Below are positions 1 through 8,264 of a DNA stretch of 64,000 nt, in pieces. The DNA comes from Korobacter sp963758505. GTDB lineage: Bacteria > Acidobacteriota > Terriglobia > Terriglobales > Acidobacteriaceae. The stretch covers positions 1,302,001 to 1,366,000 of the forward strand of contig CAVWVJ010000003.1 of NCBI GenBank assembly GCA_963758505.1, in the 5' to 3' direction. Position numbers and translations under genes: made by a program. The notes beneath the pieces are model-generated. The model was not told where the DNA came from, searched no databases, and worked only from the letters and a program-made list of their open reading frames with translations. Position 1 is the first letter of the stretch; the number at the start of each line of letters is the position of its first letter.

Positions 1-1
1 C

Positions 2-298
2 CAGGACGAGCGCTATTACGCGAAGGGCGAGGGTTCGTTCCTGAAGCGTGGGGTGTACGCCGCCAGCCGAATCCTGATTACCCCGAATTACCAGGGGCAC
101 AACACCTTTAACGCGTCGGAAATTCTGGGCCGGGCCATGGCCCAGGGAATATCGACGGCGTACTACCCGAGTTCCGATCGCACGGCGGGAGCGCTGGCGG
201 TGAAATTCGGATGGGCGATGGGCCGCGATGCTCTTACCAACACTTTCCGGGAGTTTTGGCCGGATATCGCCACGCATGTCTTGCACCGGCATCCTTAG
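2..298 (+). CDS. C-terminal part of conserved hypothetical protein (truncated by window start)
   Basis: An open frame enters from the left edge in frame 2 and ends at TAG. The visible 98 residues include SRILITPNYQGHNTFNASE, a YYP segment followed by RTAG, and a C-terminal FWPDI motif. I know this kind of C-terminus from acidobacterial hypothetical proteins, often secreted, but no function is established. A GTG at 53 is inside the continuing frame and is not likely to be the true start, since the frame reads well upstream of it. The start lies outside the window. Confidence 0.75.
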   Translation, partial: QDERYYAKGEGSFLKRGVYAASRILITPNYQGHNTFNASEILGRAMAQGISTAYYPSSDRTAGALAVKFGWAMGRDALTNTFREFWPDIATHVLHRHP

Positions 299-844
299 AC
301 CGGCATTAAAGCGTGGCATCAAGGTCTTCACCTGGGCGGCTTCATCTACTCTCGAATTCCCTTGAGGCAGAGTAGAACAGTCCTTAACGTATTCCCAGTG
401 TTTCAACTCCCTCCCCCAAAGAGATAGGGTGGCCGATTTCGGTCACCTTTTCTCTTTTGTGGTAAGTTCCTCTTTTTGAATCCGTTAGCTGGTTAATCCC
501 ATCCAATTCCAAGACGGCGTTGATTCCGCTTCTGAGGCGTACAGGAGTTTGTTTTTTGACGTTCTCCCGCGTATCATGGTGTCGGTAGCTGCTGTGTAGT
601 TCAGCGGATCCCGCACCCTCAGCAAGTCCGTTACGCTGAGGCACCGGTTTGACGGCGTCGGTTGGCGAAGCACACCAGTGGGCAATTGCCCACTTTTTAT
701 TTCCCTTTGCCATTTCGGGTGTCATCCACCCCAGCGATCGCGAAAGCGGCGCTCGCCGGGGACCCCGGTCGGCCACGACAGGTTGCTACCTATGCCTGAC
801 GTGCCGGTTGCGCGGACGCACGCTCACAGTTGCTGTGCAAGGTT
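299..844. other. Intergenic region upstream of rimP
   Basis: There is no convincing gene in this 546-base stretch. Open frames on both strands here read as low-complexity Arg/Ser/Pro-rich shadows, and no tRNA cloverleaf was recognised. The only clear structure is the perfect palindrome with a T-tract at 677-703. The promoter of the rimP-nusA-infB cluster must lie here or just after that hairpin. Confidence 0.6.
677..703 (+). terminator. Hairpin plus T-tract upstream of rimP
   Basis: AGTGGGCAATTGCCCACT at 677-694 is a perfect 18-bp palindrome followed directly by a TTTTATTT tract, the form of an intrinsic terminator. A GTGGGC...GCCCAC-T5 hairpin shortly before rimP also occurs in many other bacteria, so it could be a leader attenuator rather than the end of an upstream transcript. 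The nearest upstream plus-strand gene ends 380 bases away. Confidence 0.6.
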
Positions 845-1351
845 ATGGAGATCGAGAAGGTCCGGGAGATTGTCGAGCGGGTGGCGCGCGATCTGGGATT
901 AGAGGTCGTGGACATCGAGTTCCGTGGCGGCGGCAAGGCGCGTCTGCTTCGGATCTACATCGATAAGCCCGGCGGCGTGACGCACGAAGATTGTGCCAGC
1001 GTAAGCAATGAAGCCGGAACGATTCTCGATGTCGAAGATGCGATTCCGGGCGCGAGTTACACGCTGGAGGTTTCCTCTCCCGGCCTGGATCGCAGGCTTT
1101 CGAGACCGGCGGACTTCGAGCGATTTACCGGAAGCCTGGTGAAGGTGAGTACGCGTGAGCCGCACGAGGGCAACCGCCACTTTGAAGGGCGGTTGGAATA
1201 TTTCGCCGACGGCAGGTTGACGCTGGATTTGAACGGCGTGCAGAAACGCGGGAAGAAGAAACAGAAGGGCCCGAAGAGCCCGGAAGTAGAACGCAAGATC
1301 GAGATCGCGCTGGCGGATGTAGAAAAGGCCAACCTGATCCCGGAGATTTAA
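845..1351 (+). CDS. rimP: Ribosome maturation factor RimP
   Basis: This is a 168-residue RimP, which helps mature the 30S subunit. The N-terminal domain carries the family signature around GLEVVDIEFRGG and the HEDCASVSNEAGTILD stretch, then the conserved YTLEVSSPGLDRRL; the C-terminal SH3-like domain ends with IALADVEKANLIPEI. It sits directly before nusA, the classic order. The start is uncertain: ATG at 845 fits homologues, while a TTG at 830 would add five residues and neither has a well-spaced Shine-Dalgarno. It has a Lys-rich insertion near residues 138-147. Confidence 0.95.
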   Translation: MEIEKVREIVERVARDLGLEVVDIEFRGGGKARLLRIYIDKPGGVTHEDCASVSNEAGTILDVEDAIPGASYTLEVSSPGLDRRLSRPADFERFTGSLVKVSTREPHEGNRHFEGRLEYFADGRLTLDLNGVQKRGKKKQKGPKSPEVERKIEIALADVEKANLIPEI

Positions 1352-1385
1352 TTACCCGTAGAACAGACGAAGGTGGCACAGGAAT

Positions 1386-3017
1386 ATGGCAAGCGAACTC
1401 TACAACGTAATTGACGCGCTGAGCCGCGAAAAGGGCATCGATCCGCAGGTGGTGGTTTCTGCGGTGGAAGACGCCATCGTTGTCGCCACCCGCAAGTTCT
1501 ACAAGACGGGCGAAAATTTCCGCGCTGTTCTCGACAAGGAAACCGGCCAGATCCGCGCCTTTGCCGTGCGCCAGGTAGTGATCAACGAAGACGAGCTGGA
1601 AGACCCGGCGACGCAGATTCCGTTGGAAGAAGCCCGCGAACTCGATCCTGCCGCGGAAGTCGGTGGGGAGCTGCTTACCGAGAAAAAGACCGACATGCTC
1701 GGCCGTATCGCGGCGCAACTGGCGAAGCAGGTCATCTTCCAGAAGGTGCGCGAAGCGGAGCGCGACACGGTTTACAACGAGTACATCGGACGCGTCGCCG
1801 AAATCGTCAACGCTACGGTGAAGCGCAACGAAGGCCCGGACCTGATCTTCGATATCGGCAAGGCGGAAGCCCGCATGCCGAAGAAAGAGCAGTCGCGGCT
1901 GGAATCATTCGCTATTGGCGAGCGCGTACGGGTAGTCATTACCCGGGTGGAGAAGGCGTCGAAGGGGCCGCAGGTGATTGTCTCCCGCGCCGCGCCGGAA
2001 TTGGTGTCGCATCTCTTCCAGACGGAAGTACCGGAGATTTACGACAACACGGTGGTGATCCGCGCCATCGCCCGCGAAGCCGGGGAGCGTACGAAGATCG
2101 CCGTCATGTCGAAGGACAAGGACGTGGATGCGGTGGGTGCCTGCGTCGGCATGAAGGGTATGCGGGTGCAGTCGATCATCCGCGAGTTGCGCGGTGAGAA
2201 GATCGACATCATCGAGTACCACGAAGACGCCGTCACCTTCGCAGAGAAGGCGTTGCAGCCAGCCAAGGTAAGCCGCGTCACCATCCTCGATGGGCAGGAC
2301 AAGCACCTGGAAGTGATCGTCGACGATACCCAGCTTTCGCTGGCGATCGGCAAGAAGGGACAGAACGTCCGGCTTGCGGCCAAGCTGTTGGGTTGGAAGA
2401 TCGACATCAAGAGCGAAGAAGAAAAGCGGCAAGAGGTCGAGCAACAGATGTCGGCGCTGGTCAATACCAGCAACACGCCGCTCGATCGCGTGCCCGATCT
2501 CGGCGAAGCGGTGATCGAAAAGCTGGTGGCAGCAGGCATCAATAACGTCGAGACGCTGGCCGATATGACGCCGGAGCAGCTCGAAGAGGTGCCGGGTATC
2601 GGCCCGAAGACGGTGGACAAGATCTTTATCGCGGTCAATGCATTCTTCTCCGCGCTGGATGCGGCGGAGGCCGGGGAGGCAGCGGCGGAAGGTGCAGAGG
2701 GAGTCGAAGGCAGTGCCGAAGCGGGCTCGGATGTCGAGCTCAGCGCGAGCGACTCGAAAGACGCTCAGGCGCAGCTCGACGAGACCGGCAACCAACAGGA
2801 ACTCGCTAACTCGGCGGGCCAGTCGGGCGACGACGCGACCGTGTCGGGGATTGCTGAGGCCGACGAGGAGAGCGTGAAGAACCTGGTCGACACCGAGCAG
2901 AGTTACGAAGCTGCGGCAGTGAGTGGCGTGGAAAATGCGCCGCCCGCAGACGAGGCGGAGGTGACCACGCACGGAGAACATCCGGGCGAGGACGACATTC
3001 CGGCGGACGAGAAGTAG
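1386..3017 (+). CDS. nusA: Transcription termination/antitermination protein NusA
   Basis: NusA binds RNA polymerase and nascent RNA and modulates pausing, termination and antitermination. The 543 residues hold the N-terminal polymerase-binding domain (about 1-130), an S1 domain (about 135-200), and two KH domains with GMKGMR near residue 255 and IGKKGQ near 321. A helix-hairpin-helix segment with VPGIGPKT near 403 follows. The last roughly 110 residues are an acidic, Ala/Glu/Asp-rich, probably disordered tail, which makes the protein longer than the 495-residue E. coli form. ATG 1386 follows an AGG. infB comes 82 bases later. Confidence 0.97.
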   Translation: MASELYNVIDALSREKGIDPQVVVSAVEDAIVVATRKFYKTGENFRAVLDKETGQIRAFAVRQVVINEDELEDPATQIPLEEARELDPAAEVGGELLTEKKTDMLGRIAAQLAKQVIFQKVREAERDTVYNEYIGRVAEIVNATVKRNEGPDLIFDIGKAEARMPKKEQSRLESFAIGERVRVVITRVEKASKGPQVIVSRAAPELVSHLFQTEVPEIYDNTVVIRAIAREAGERTKIAVMSKDKDVDAVGACVGMKGMRVQSIIRELRGEKIDIIEYHEDAVTFAEKALQPAKVSRVTILDGQDKHLEVIVDDTQLSLAIGKKGQNVRLAAKLLGWKIDIKSEEEKRQEVEQQMSALVNTSNTPLDRVPDLGEAVIEKLVAAGINNVETLADMTPEQLEEVPGIGPKTVDKIFIAVNAFFSALDAAEAGEAAAEGAEGVEGSAEAGSDVELSASDSKDAQAQLDETGNQQELANSAGQSGDDATVSGIAEADEESVKNLVDTEQSYEAAAVSGVENAPPADEAEVTTHGEHPGEDDIPADEK

Positions 3018-3099
3018 CAAGTTTCTTAAACCAACACCATGAGGTCGTTATGAAGGTTTAGGCAGGCTTGGTAAGGCAAACGGAGGAATTAGGGGCGGA

Positions 3100-6000
3100 A
3101 TGAAGATTCGAATCAACGATTTGGCACGAGAGCTGGAAGTTAAGAGCAAGGCTATTCTCGATTCGCTGCCGAAAGTGGGCGTCACCGAGAAGAAGACGCA
3201 CTCCAGCTCGATTGAGGACCATGAAGCGGTACTCGTGCGCAAGTACATTCAGGAGCACGGCACCGAGGACTCGCCTCGCCGGCGCAGCGTCACCGAAGAT
3301 GAGTTCAAGCCGAAGATCGATCTCTCCAAGATTTCGAAGCCTGGCGACGTTCTCAAGGCACTTACGCAGAAGGCCGCTCCTCCGCCGCCACCCCAGCCTC
3401 CGCCGCGTCCGGCGGTAAAGCCCCCGAGCCCGGTCTCACAGGAAGCGAAGCCGGCGCAGCCGCCAGCGCAGAAACCTGCCGTGTTCGCGCAGCCCCCGCG
3501 TCCGGCAGCCGAAACCGCCGTCGCCGAGCCGCCGAAGCCGCGGATGATTACGCCGCAATCGGTTGCGGCCCAGCGTCCGGTTATGACCCCTCCGCGTCCG
3601 GCACCCCCGGTTGCGGCCACTACGCCAGCGGCTGTGGAAGCGCCGGCGCCGGCATCGGTTGAAGTGGCCGAACCACGCGAGCAGGCCCCAGCCACCACCA
3701 CGCCCGAAGCTCCTGAAGTCAAGGCCCCGGTATCTCCTCAAACTCCGGCGCCACAAGCTGCGTCTCCGGTACAAGAGCCGCCAAAGGTTGAATTGCCAAA
3801 AACCGTAACTCCGCCCTCTGTACCCCAACGTCCAGTACCTGGTGTGCCTCTTCGCCAGCAGACGCCCGGACGTCGCATGATCGTTCCGCAGACGGGACCG
3901 CGTCCGGTCTACAGCGCTCCGCCACCGCAAGCGCCGCGACCCACGCCTCCGCCGCAAGCTTCGGCTGGTGCGGGTACGCGTCCTGGGATGCCGGTGCGCG
4001 GCCAGCCAATTTTCCAGCGCCGTCCGCAGAGCGGCCCCGGCGGTGGTTCAGGTGGCCCGGGCGGCTTCCAGCGGCCGCAGGGTGGTCCGCCGCGTCCCGG
4101 CGACCGTCCGCGTGGTCCGCATCCAACGAGACAATTTCCTACCGGACCTCGTCCGATGGGTGGAGTTGGGTTAGCGCCTCCGGGAGCGCCGGCGAACAAG
4201 CCCGCTGGCCGTCCGGCGCCGTCACGGCGTCCTGGCCAACGTTATGTTCCGCGTGGACAAAAAGAAGGCCCAATGAAGGGCTTTGTTCCGCCGCCGCGGC
4301 TTTCGCTCTCCAACGAGCCGCAGCCGATTACGCGGAACATCACGATCTCGGAAGGTATCAGCGTTAAAGACCTGGCTGAGAAGCTCGGGATCCGCGCGAA
4401 AGATCTGATTGCCCGTCTATTGGCGCGCGGTGTGTTCGCGACCGTCAACCAGACGCTGGAAGCGGGACTCGCGACCGAAATGGCGAACCACTTCGGCGCG
4501 TCGACCGACGTCATCACCTTCGAAGAGCAATTGGCAACGGAGAACGCTGCCGCTGCGGGAGCTACGCCGGAAGCCTCGGCTGCCGCTGCGGTCGTACGGC
4601 CGCCGGTGGTCACCATCATGGGCCACGTCGATCATGGCAAGACCAGCTTGCTCGACGCGATCCGCACAACCGATGTCGCCGGCGGCGAAGCTGGCGGCAT
4701 CACCCAGCACATCGGCGCCTACAAGGTGACGATCGGCGATCCGAACTCGCCGGCTTATGGCCGCGAAATCGTCTTCCTCGATACGCCGGGTCACGAAGCG
4801 TTTACCCGTATGCGCGCCCGTGGGTCGAAGATCACGGACATCGTCGTGGTCGTCGTCGCGGCCGATGACGGTGTTATGCCGCAGACTCTCGAAGCGATCG
4901 ATCACGCAAAGGCCGCCAACGTGCCGATTATCGTGGCGGTGAACAAGATCGATAAGCCCGATGCAATGCCTGATCGCGTGAAGAAGCAGCTTGCCGATCG
5001 CGGTCTGATGCCGGAAGACTGGGGCGGCAATACCGTCTTCGTCGATGTCTCCGCAAAGCAGAAGACGAACCTCAACCTGCTGATGGAAATGATCTGCCTC
5101 GTGGCCGATCTGCAGGACCTGAAGGCCAATCCTGAGCGCATGGCGAGCGGCACCGTGGTCGAAGCGAAACTCGACCGTGGCCGCGGACCGGTTGCGACAG
5201 TGCTCGTACAGAATGGCACGTTGAAGACGAGCGACAACTTCGTGGTGGGCAATGCCTTCGGCAAAGTGCGCGCCATGTTCAACGATCGCGGCGTATCGCT
5301 CGAAACCGCCGGACCTTCGACCCCGGTCGAGATCCTCGGACTTGAAACGCTGCCGCAAGCCGGCGACCAGTTCGTGGTTGTGGCGGACCGTGAAAAGGCA
5401 CGCGACATCTCCGAGTACCGCGGAGGCAAAGCCCGGGAAGCGCAACTGGCGAAGAGTTCGCGAGTTTCGCTGGAAGGACTTGCCGAGCAGCTCAAAACGG
5501 CCGGACAGAAAGATCTGCCGATCATCCTCAAGGGCGATGTGCAGGGTTCGGTCGAGGTGCTGCAGGACCTGCTGACGCGGCTTTCCACCGAGAAGGTGAA
5601 GATCACCATCATTCGGAGCGGCGTGGGCGCGATCACCGAATCCGATGTGCTGCTGGCTTCGGCATCGAACGCCATCATCATCGGCTTCAATGTCCGTCCA
5701 GAGCGCAAGGCGCAGGAGCTGGCGGACCAGGAAAAGGTCGACATTCGCCTGCACTCGATCATTTACGAACTGCAGGACGAGATGAAGAAAGCCATGCTCG
5801 GCCTGCTCGAACCCATCGTCAAGGAGACCTACCAGGGACGCGCGGATGTTCGCGACACCTTCCGCATCCCCAGGGTGGGCACCATTGCCGGTTGCCAGGT
5901 CACAGACGGCGTCATCAAGCGCGATTCGCAAGTCCGCTTGCTGCGCGATAACGTGGTGATCTTTACCGGCAAGATCGGCTCGCTCAAACGCTTTAAGGAT

Positions 6001-6126
6001 GACGCCAGCGAAGTTCGTAACGGGATGGAGTGCGGCATCGCAATCGCAGGCTACGGCGATATCAAGACCGGCGATACGATCGAAGCATTCATCAGCGAGA
6101 AGTTCGCGGCCGATTCGCTTACGTAG
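3100..6126 (+). CDS. infB: Translation initiation factor IF-2
   Basis: IF-2 is the GTPase that places fMet-tRNA on the 30S subunit. The 1008-residue protein begins with an IF2_N domain (MKIRINDLARELEVKSKAIL). A very long Pro/Ala/Gly-rich linker follows (about 90-400), then a second IF2_N-like segment (about 410-475). The G domain has GHVDHGKT at 508, DTPGH at 561 and NKID at 615, and domains II-IV end at residue 1008. A good GGAGG lies upstream of the ATG. No ylxR (DUF448) gene lies between nusA and infB, unlike in Bacillus. Confidence 0.98.
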   Translation: MKIRINDLARELEVKSKAILDSLPKVGVTEKKTHSSSIEDHEAVLVRKYIQEHGTEDSPRRRSVTEDEFKPKIDLSKISKPGDVLKALTQKAAPPPPPQPPPRPAVKPPSPVSQEAKPAQPPAQKPAVFAQPPRPAAETAVAEPPKPRMITPQSVAAQRPVMTPPRPAPPVAATTPAAVEAPAPASVEVAEPREQAPATTTPEAPEVKAPVSPQTPAPQAASPVQEPPKVELPKTVTPPSVPQRPVPGVPLRQQTPGRRMIVPQTGPRPVYSAPPPQAPRPTPPPQASAGAGTRPGMPVRGQPIFQRRPQSGPGGGSGGPGGFQRPQGGPPRPGDRPRGPHPTRQFPTGPRPMGGVGLAPPGAPANKPAGRPAPSRRPGQRYVPRGQKEGPMKGFVPPPRLSLSNEPQPITRNITISEGISVKDLAEKLGIRAKDLIARLLARGVFATVNQTLEAGLATEMANHFGASTDVITFEEQLATENAAAAGATPEASAAAAVVRPPVVTIMGHVDHGKTSLLDAIRTTDVAGGEAGGITQHIGAYKVTIGDPNSPAYGREIVFLDTPGHEAFTRMRARGSKITDIVVVVVAADDGVMPQTLEAIDHAKAANVPIIVAVNKIDKPDAMPDRVKKQLADRGLMPEDWGGNTVFVDVSAKQKTNLNLLMEMICLVADLQDLKANPERMASGTVVEAKLDRGRGPVATVLVQNGTLKTSDNFVVGNAFGKVRAMFNDRGVSLETAGPSTPVEILGLETLPQAGDQFVVVADREKARDISEYRGGKAREAQLAKSSRVSLEGLAEQLKTAGQKDLPIILKGDVQGSVEVLQDLLTRLSTEKVKITIIRSGVGAITESDVLLASASNAIIIGFNVRPERKAQELADQEKVDIRLHSIIYELQDEMKKAMLGLLEPIVKETYQGRADVRDTFRIPRVGTIAGCQVTDGVIKRDSQVRLLRDNVVIFTGKIGSLKRFKDDASEVRNGMECGIAIAGYGDIKTGDTIEAFISEKFAADSLT

Positions 6127-6173
6127 AGTGGAGCTGGGCTTCAGAAGAGAAGAGGCTTGGCCCGTGCGGTAAT

Positions 6174-6218
6174 CATCCCGGTACTCAGCGGCAGTTATTC
6201 GCCGCTGCGGCCGGGATG
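6174..6218 (+). repeat. Imperfect hairpin between infB and ylxP
   Basis: CATCCCGG at 6174 pairs with CCGGGATG ending at 6218, and an inner AGCGGC/GCCGCT pair extends the stem. There is no T-tract, so this is not an obvious intrinsic terminator. It could stabilise the 3' end of the infB message or slow readthrough into the next gene. Confidence 0.5.
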
Positions 6219-6260
6219 TTTCATGCCCTGCGAGAGAATCTGCCGGAACCAGGGTTTGTT

Positions 6261-6551
6261 ATGGCAATCGCTTATTTGACGCTGGAATTGCGGATCGAAG
6301 GCGCGCAATCGCTGAAGGACAAGCGGCAGGTGGTGCGCAGTTTAAAGGATCGTCTGCGCGCCAGCTTCAACGTTTCGGTTGCAGAGATCGAGAACCTCGA
6401 CCTCTGGCAGTTGGCGACCATCGGCGTGGTGAGTATCTCCAGCTCACGCGATTACCTGGAGGGTCTCATGCGCAATGTGGAGAGTGCGGCCACCCGCATT
6501 GCCAACAATGCGGGTGCTGACGTAACCGATTCCTACTTGGATTTTGTTTGA
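6261..6551 (+). CDS. ylxP: DUF503 (YlxP-like) protein
   Basis: This 96-residue protein has the DUF503 signature: an N-terminal LTLELRIEGAQSLKDKR stretch, then LRASFNVSVAE and LWQLATIGVVSISS. The family sits between infB and rbfA in many bacteria and is presumed to act in ribosome or translation biology, though its biochemical role is not firmly known. The ATG at 6261, with AGGG eight bases upstream, gives the family's normal length; the frame remains open far upstream but reads as non-family sequence. Confidence 0.9.
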   Translation: MAIAYLTLELRIEGAQSLKDKRQVVRSLKDRLRASFNVSVAEIENLDLWQLATIGVVSISSSRDYLEGLMRNVESAATRIANNAGADVTDSYLDFV

Positions 6552-6657
6552 TTGGCTATAAACAGAATTGATGACGCAGACTTGACACGAGGGCGTATTC
6601 TCTTACGTTCCCGTTTTTCCTACCGCCGATTTTGAAGGCGAGCAAGAGTTGAGGGAA

Positions 6658-7029
6658 ATGGAACAGCGTGCAGCAAGACATCATCGCGAACGGCTGGGCG
6701 AAGCCATCCGCGTGGAAATTGGGGCCATTCTTGAGGGGGAATTGGGCGATCCGCGAATCGGGTTGGTTACGGTCAGCGAAGTCCTGATTGCCCCGAACGG
6801 GAAATCGGCCAACGTGCTGGTGGCGGTTGCCGGAGAAGAGCAGGAAGCGGTGGATACGATCGAAGGTTTGACTGCCGCCACCGGCTATATCCGGCACGAG
6901 ATCGCGGCACGCCTCCACTTGCGCGTGGCGCCAGAGCTGTTCTTTCGGCTCGACCAGACGGAACGCTACGGCGGACGCGTGGAAGAGTTGTTGAAGCGGG
7001 TGAACAGGAAAAAGAAACGCCAGGGCTGA
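6658..7029 (+). CDS. rbfA: Ribosome-binding factor A
   Basis: RbfA is a KH-fold 30S maturation and cold-adaptation factor. The 123 residues contain the family pattern RLGEAIRVEIGAILEGEL, DPRIGLVTVSEV and LHLRVAPELFFRLD. ATG 6658 is preceded closely by GAGGGA; a TTG at 6649 would add three residues. It lies in the standard nusA-infB-ylxP-rbfA order, with nrnA starting 14 bases downstream. truB, often next in other phyla, is absent here. Confidence 0.95.
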   Translation: MEQRAARHHRERLGEAIRVEIGAILEGELGDPRIGLVTVSEVLIAPNGKSANVLVAVAGEEQEAVDTIEGLTAATGYIRHEIAARLHLRVAPELFFRLDQTERYGGRVEELLKRVNRKKKRQG

Positions 7030-7043
7030 AGGCGCTTTACTGA

Positions 7044-8000
7044 ATGATCGACGAGGTGCTCAACCAGATCGGCAGACGTCAGAAGTTTATCCTGACCTCA
7101 CACGCGCGTCCCGATGGAGACGCGGTCGGCTCCGTGTTAGCGTGCGGCCAGATTCTGCGCAGCATGGGCAAGCAGGCCGACGTTGTCCTGAGTGACGGTG
7201 TGCCGTACATCTACAAGCCGTTGCCTTTCGCCGAGACCGTTTTGGTCTCTCCCACTGCCCCACCGGAATACGAAGCCGCCATCATCCTGGAGTGCGATAG
7301 CGTTCAGCGGACCCGCCTCGAAGGCCTCGAGAACCATTACCTCATCAACATCGACCACCACTCCACCGCGCGTCCGTTTGCCAACGTGAACTGGATCGAT
7401 CCCAGCGCCTGCGCCACGGCCGAGATGATCTTCCGCCTGGCGCGCGAGGCTGGGGTAAAGATCTCAGCGGATGTGGCCACCTGCCTTTATACGGCGGTGC
7501 TTACCGACACCGGTTCCTTCTGCTTCAATGGCACGAATGAGCGTACCTTCGCCCTGGCGCAGGAGTTAGTACGGTCTGGCGCGGATCCGGCGCGAATCGC
7601 ACAGAGTGTCTACTTTTCCAATCCGTATTCGAAGATGCGGCTTCTCGGCTCTGCCCTCAGTAACCTGCACCGGGATGGGGAACTCGCCTGGATGTACATT
7701 TCACGCGATCAGATGGATCGCGCCGGCGCGGTGGACGAAGACACCGAGGGTTTGGTCAATTATGCGTTGGCCATCGAGGGAATTGAGGTGGCCATCTTCT
7801 TCCGCGAACAGGCCGATGGACGCTTCCGCGTGAGCCTGCGCAGCAAGGGCCGCGTGAATGTCGCCAGCGTCGCCGAACGTTTCGGAGGCGGCGGCCACGA
7901 GTGCGCCAGCGGGTGCTCCCTCGAAGGGCCACTCTCCGTGGCGGTTGAACGCATCCTGCTGCAGTTCCGCCTTTTGGACGGCAAGCTCCTGGTTCACTAG
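7044..8000 (+). CDS. nrnA: DHH/DHHA1 phosphoesterase, NrnA-like oligoribonuclease/pAp phosphatase
   Basis: The 318-residue protein has the DHH-family metal-binding motifs: SHARPDGDAVGS at residue 19, the DHH triad at 104-106, and the DHHA1 substrate-binding FGGGGHECASGC at about 280. Members degrade 2-5 nt RNAs and dephosphorylate pAp. Placement after rbfA is common outside proteobacteria and suggests cotranscription with the translation cluster. The length is close to that of B. subtilis NrnA. Confidence 0.92.
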   Translation: MIDEVLNQIGRRQKFILTSHARPDGDAVGSVLACGQILRSMGKQADVVLSDGVPYIYKPLPFAETVLVSPTAPPEYEAAIILECDSVQRTRLEGLENHYLINIDHHSTARPFANVNWIDPSACATAEMIFRLAREAGVKISADVATCLYTAVLTDTGSFCFNGTNERTFALAQELVRSGADPARIAQSVYFSNPYSKMRLLGSALSNLHRDGELAWMYISRDQMDRAGAVDEDTEGLVNYALAIEGIEVAIFFREQADGRFRVSLRSKGRVNVASVAERFGGGGHECASGCSLEGPLSVAVERILLQFRLLDGKLLVH

Positions 8001-8009
8001 ACTAGAGCG

Positions 8010-8255
8010 ATGAAGGATTCCGTCGCCTGGCAGGCGTTTTCATTCCTGGGTGCCCTGCTCATCCTCATCGCCTACATCGCGCATCAACTCGAATGGATGG
8101 ATTCGCGGCGCCCGCTGTACAACATCCTCAACGCCGTCGGCTCCGGTATTCTCGGCTACATGGCATTCTTTCCGTTTCGTCTCGGCTTCGTCTTTCTTGA
8201 GCTGACATGGGTGGCGATCAGTCTCTACGCCATGTTCCGCAACCGTACCGCCTGA
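8010..8255 (+). CDS. Small membrane protein, CBU_0592-like
   Basis: The 81-residue hydrophobic protein has about three transmembrane helices: an N-terminal FLGALLILIAYIAHQ segment, a middle NILNAVGSGILGYMAFF segment and a C-terminal GFVFLELTWVAISLYAMF. This matches the small CBU_0592-type domain family, whose function is unknown. It begins 9 bases after nrnA and ends 9 bases before the glycosyltransferase, so it is probably in the same transcript. Confidence 0.8.
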   Translation: MKDSVAWQAFSFLGALLILIAYIAHQLEWMDSRRPLYNILNAVGSGILGYMAFFPFRLGFVFLELTWVAISLYAMFRNRTA

Positions 8256-8264
8256 CGCGAATTC

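Noticed and set aside
384..966. Several overlapping open frames before rimP
   Set aside because: They conflict with one another, contain no family motif, and cover the terminator-like hairpin at 677-703.
4417..5931. A 504-residue frame on the minus strand opposite infB
   Set aside because: It is a codon-complement shadow of the IF-2 gene: His/Arg/Asp-rich with no family motif, while the plus strand encodes complete GTPase motifs.
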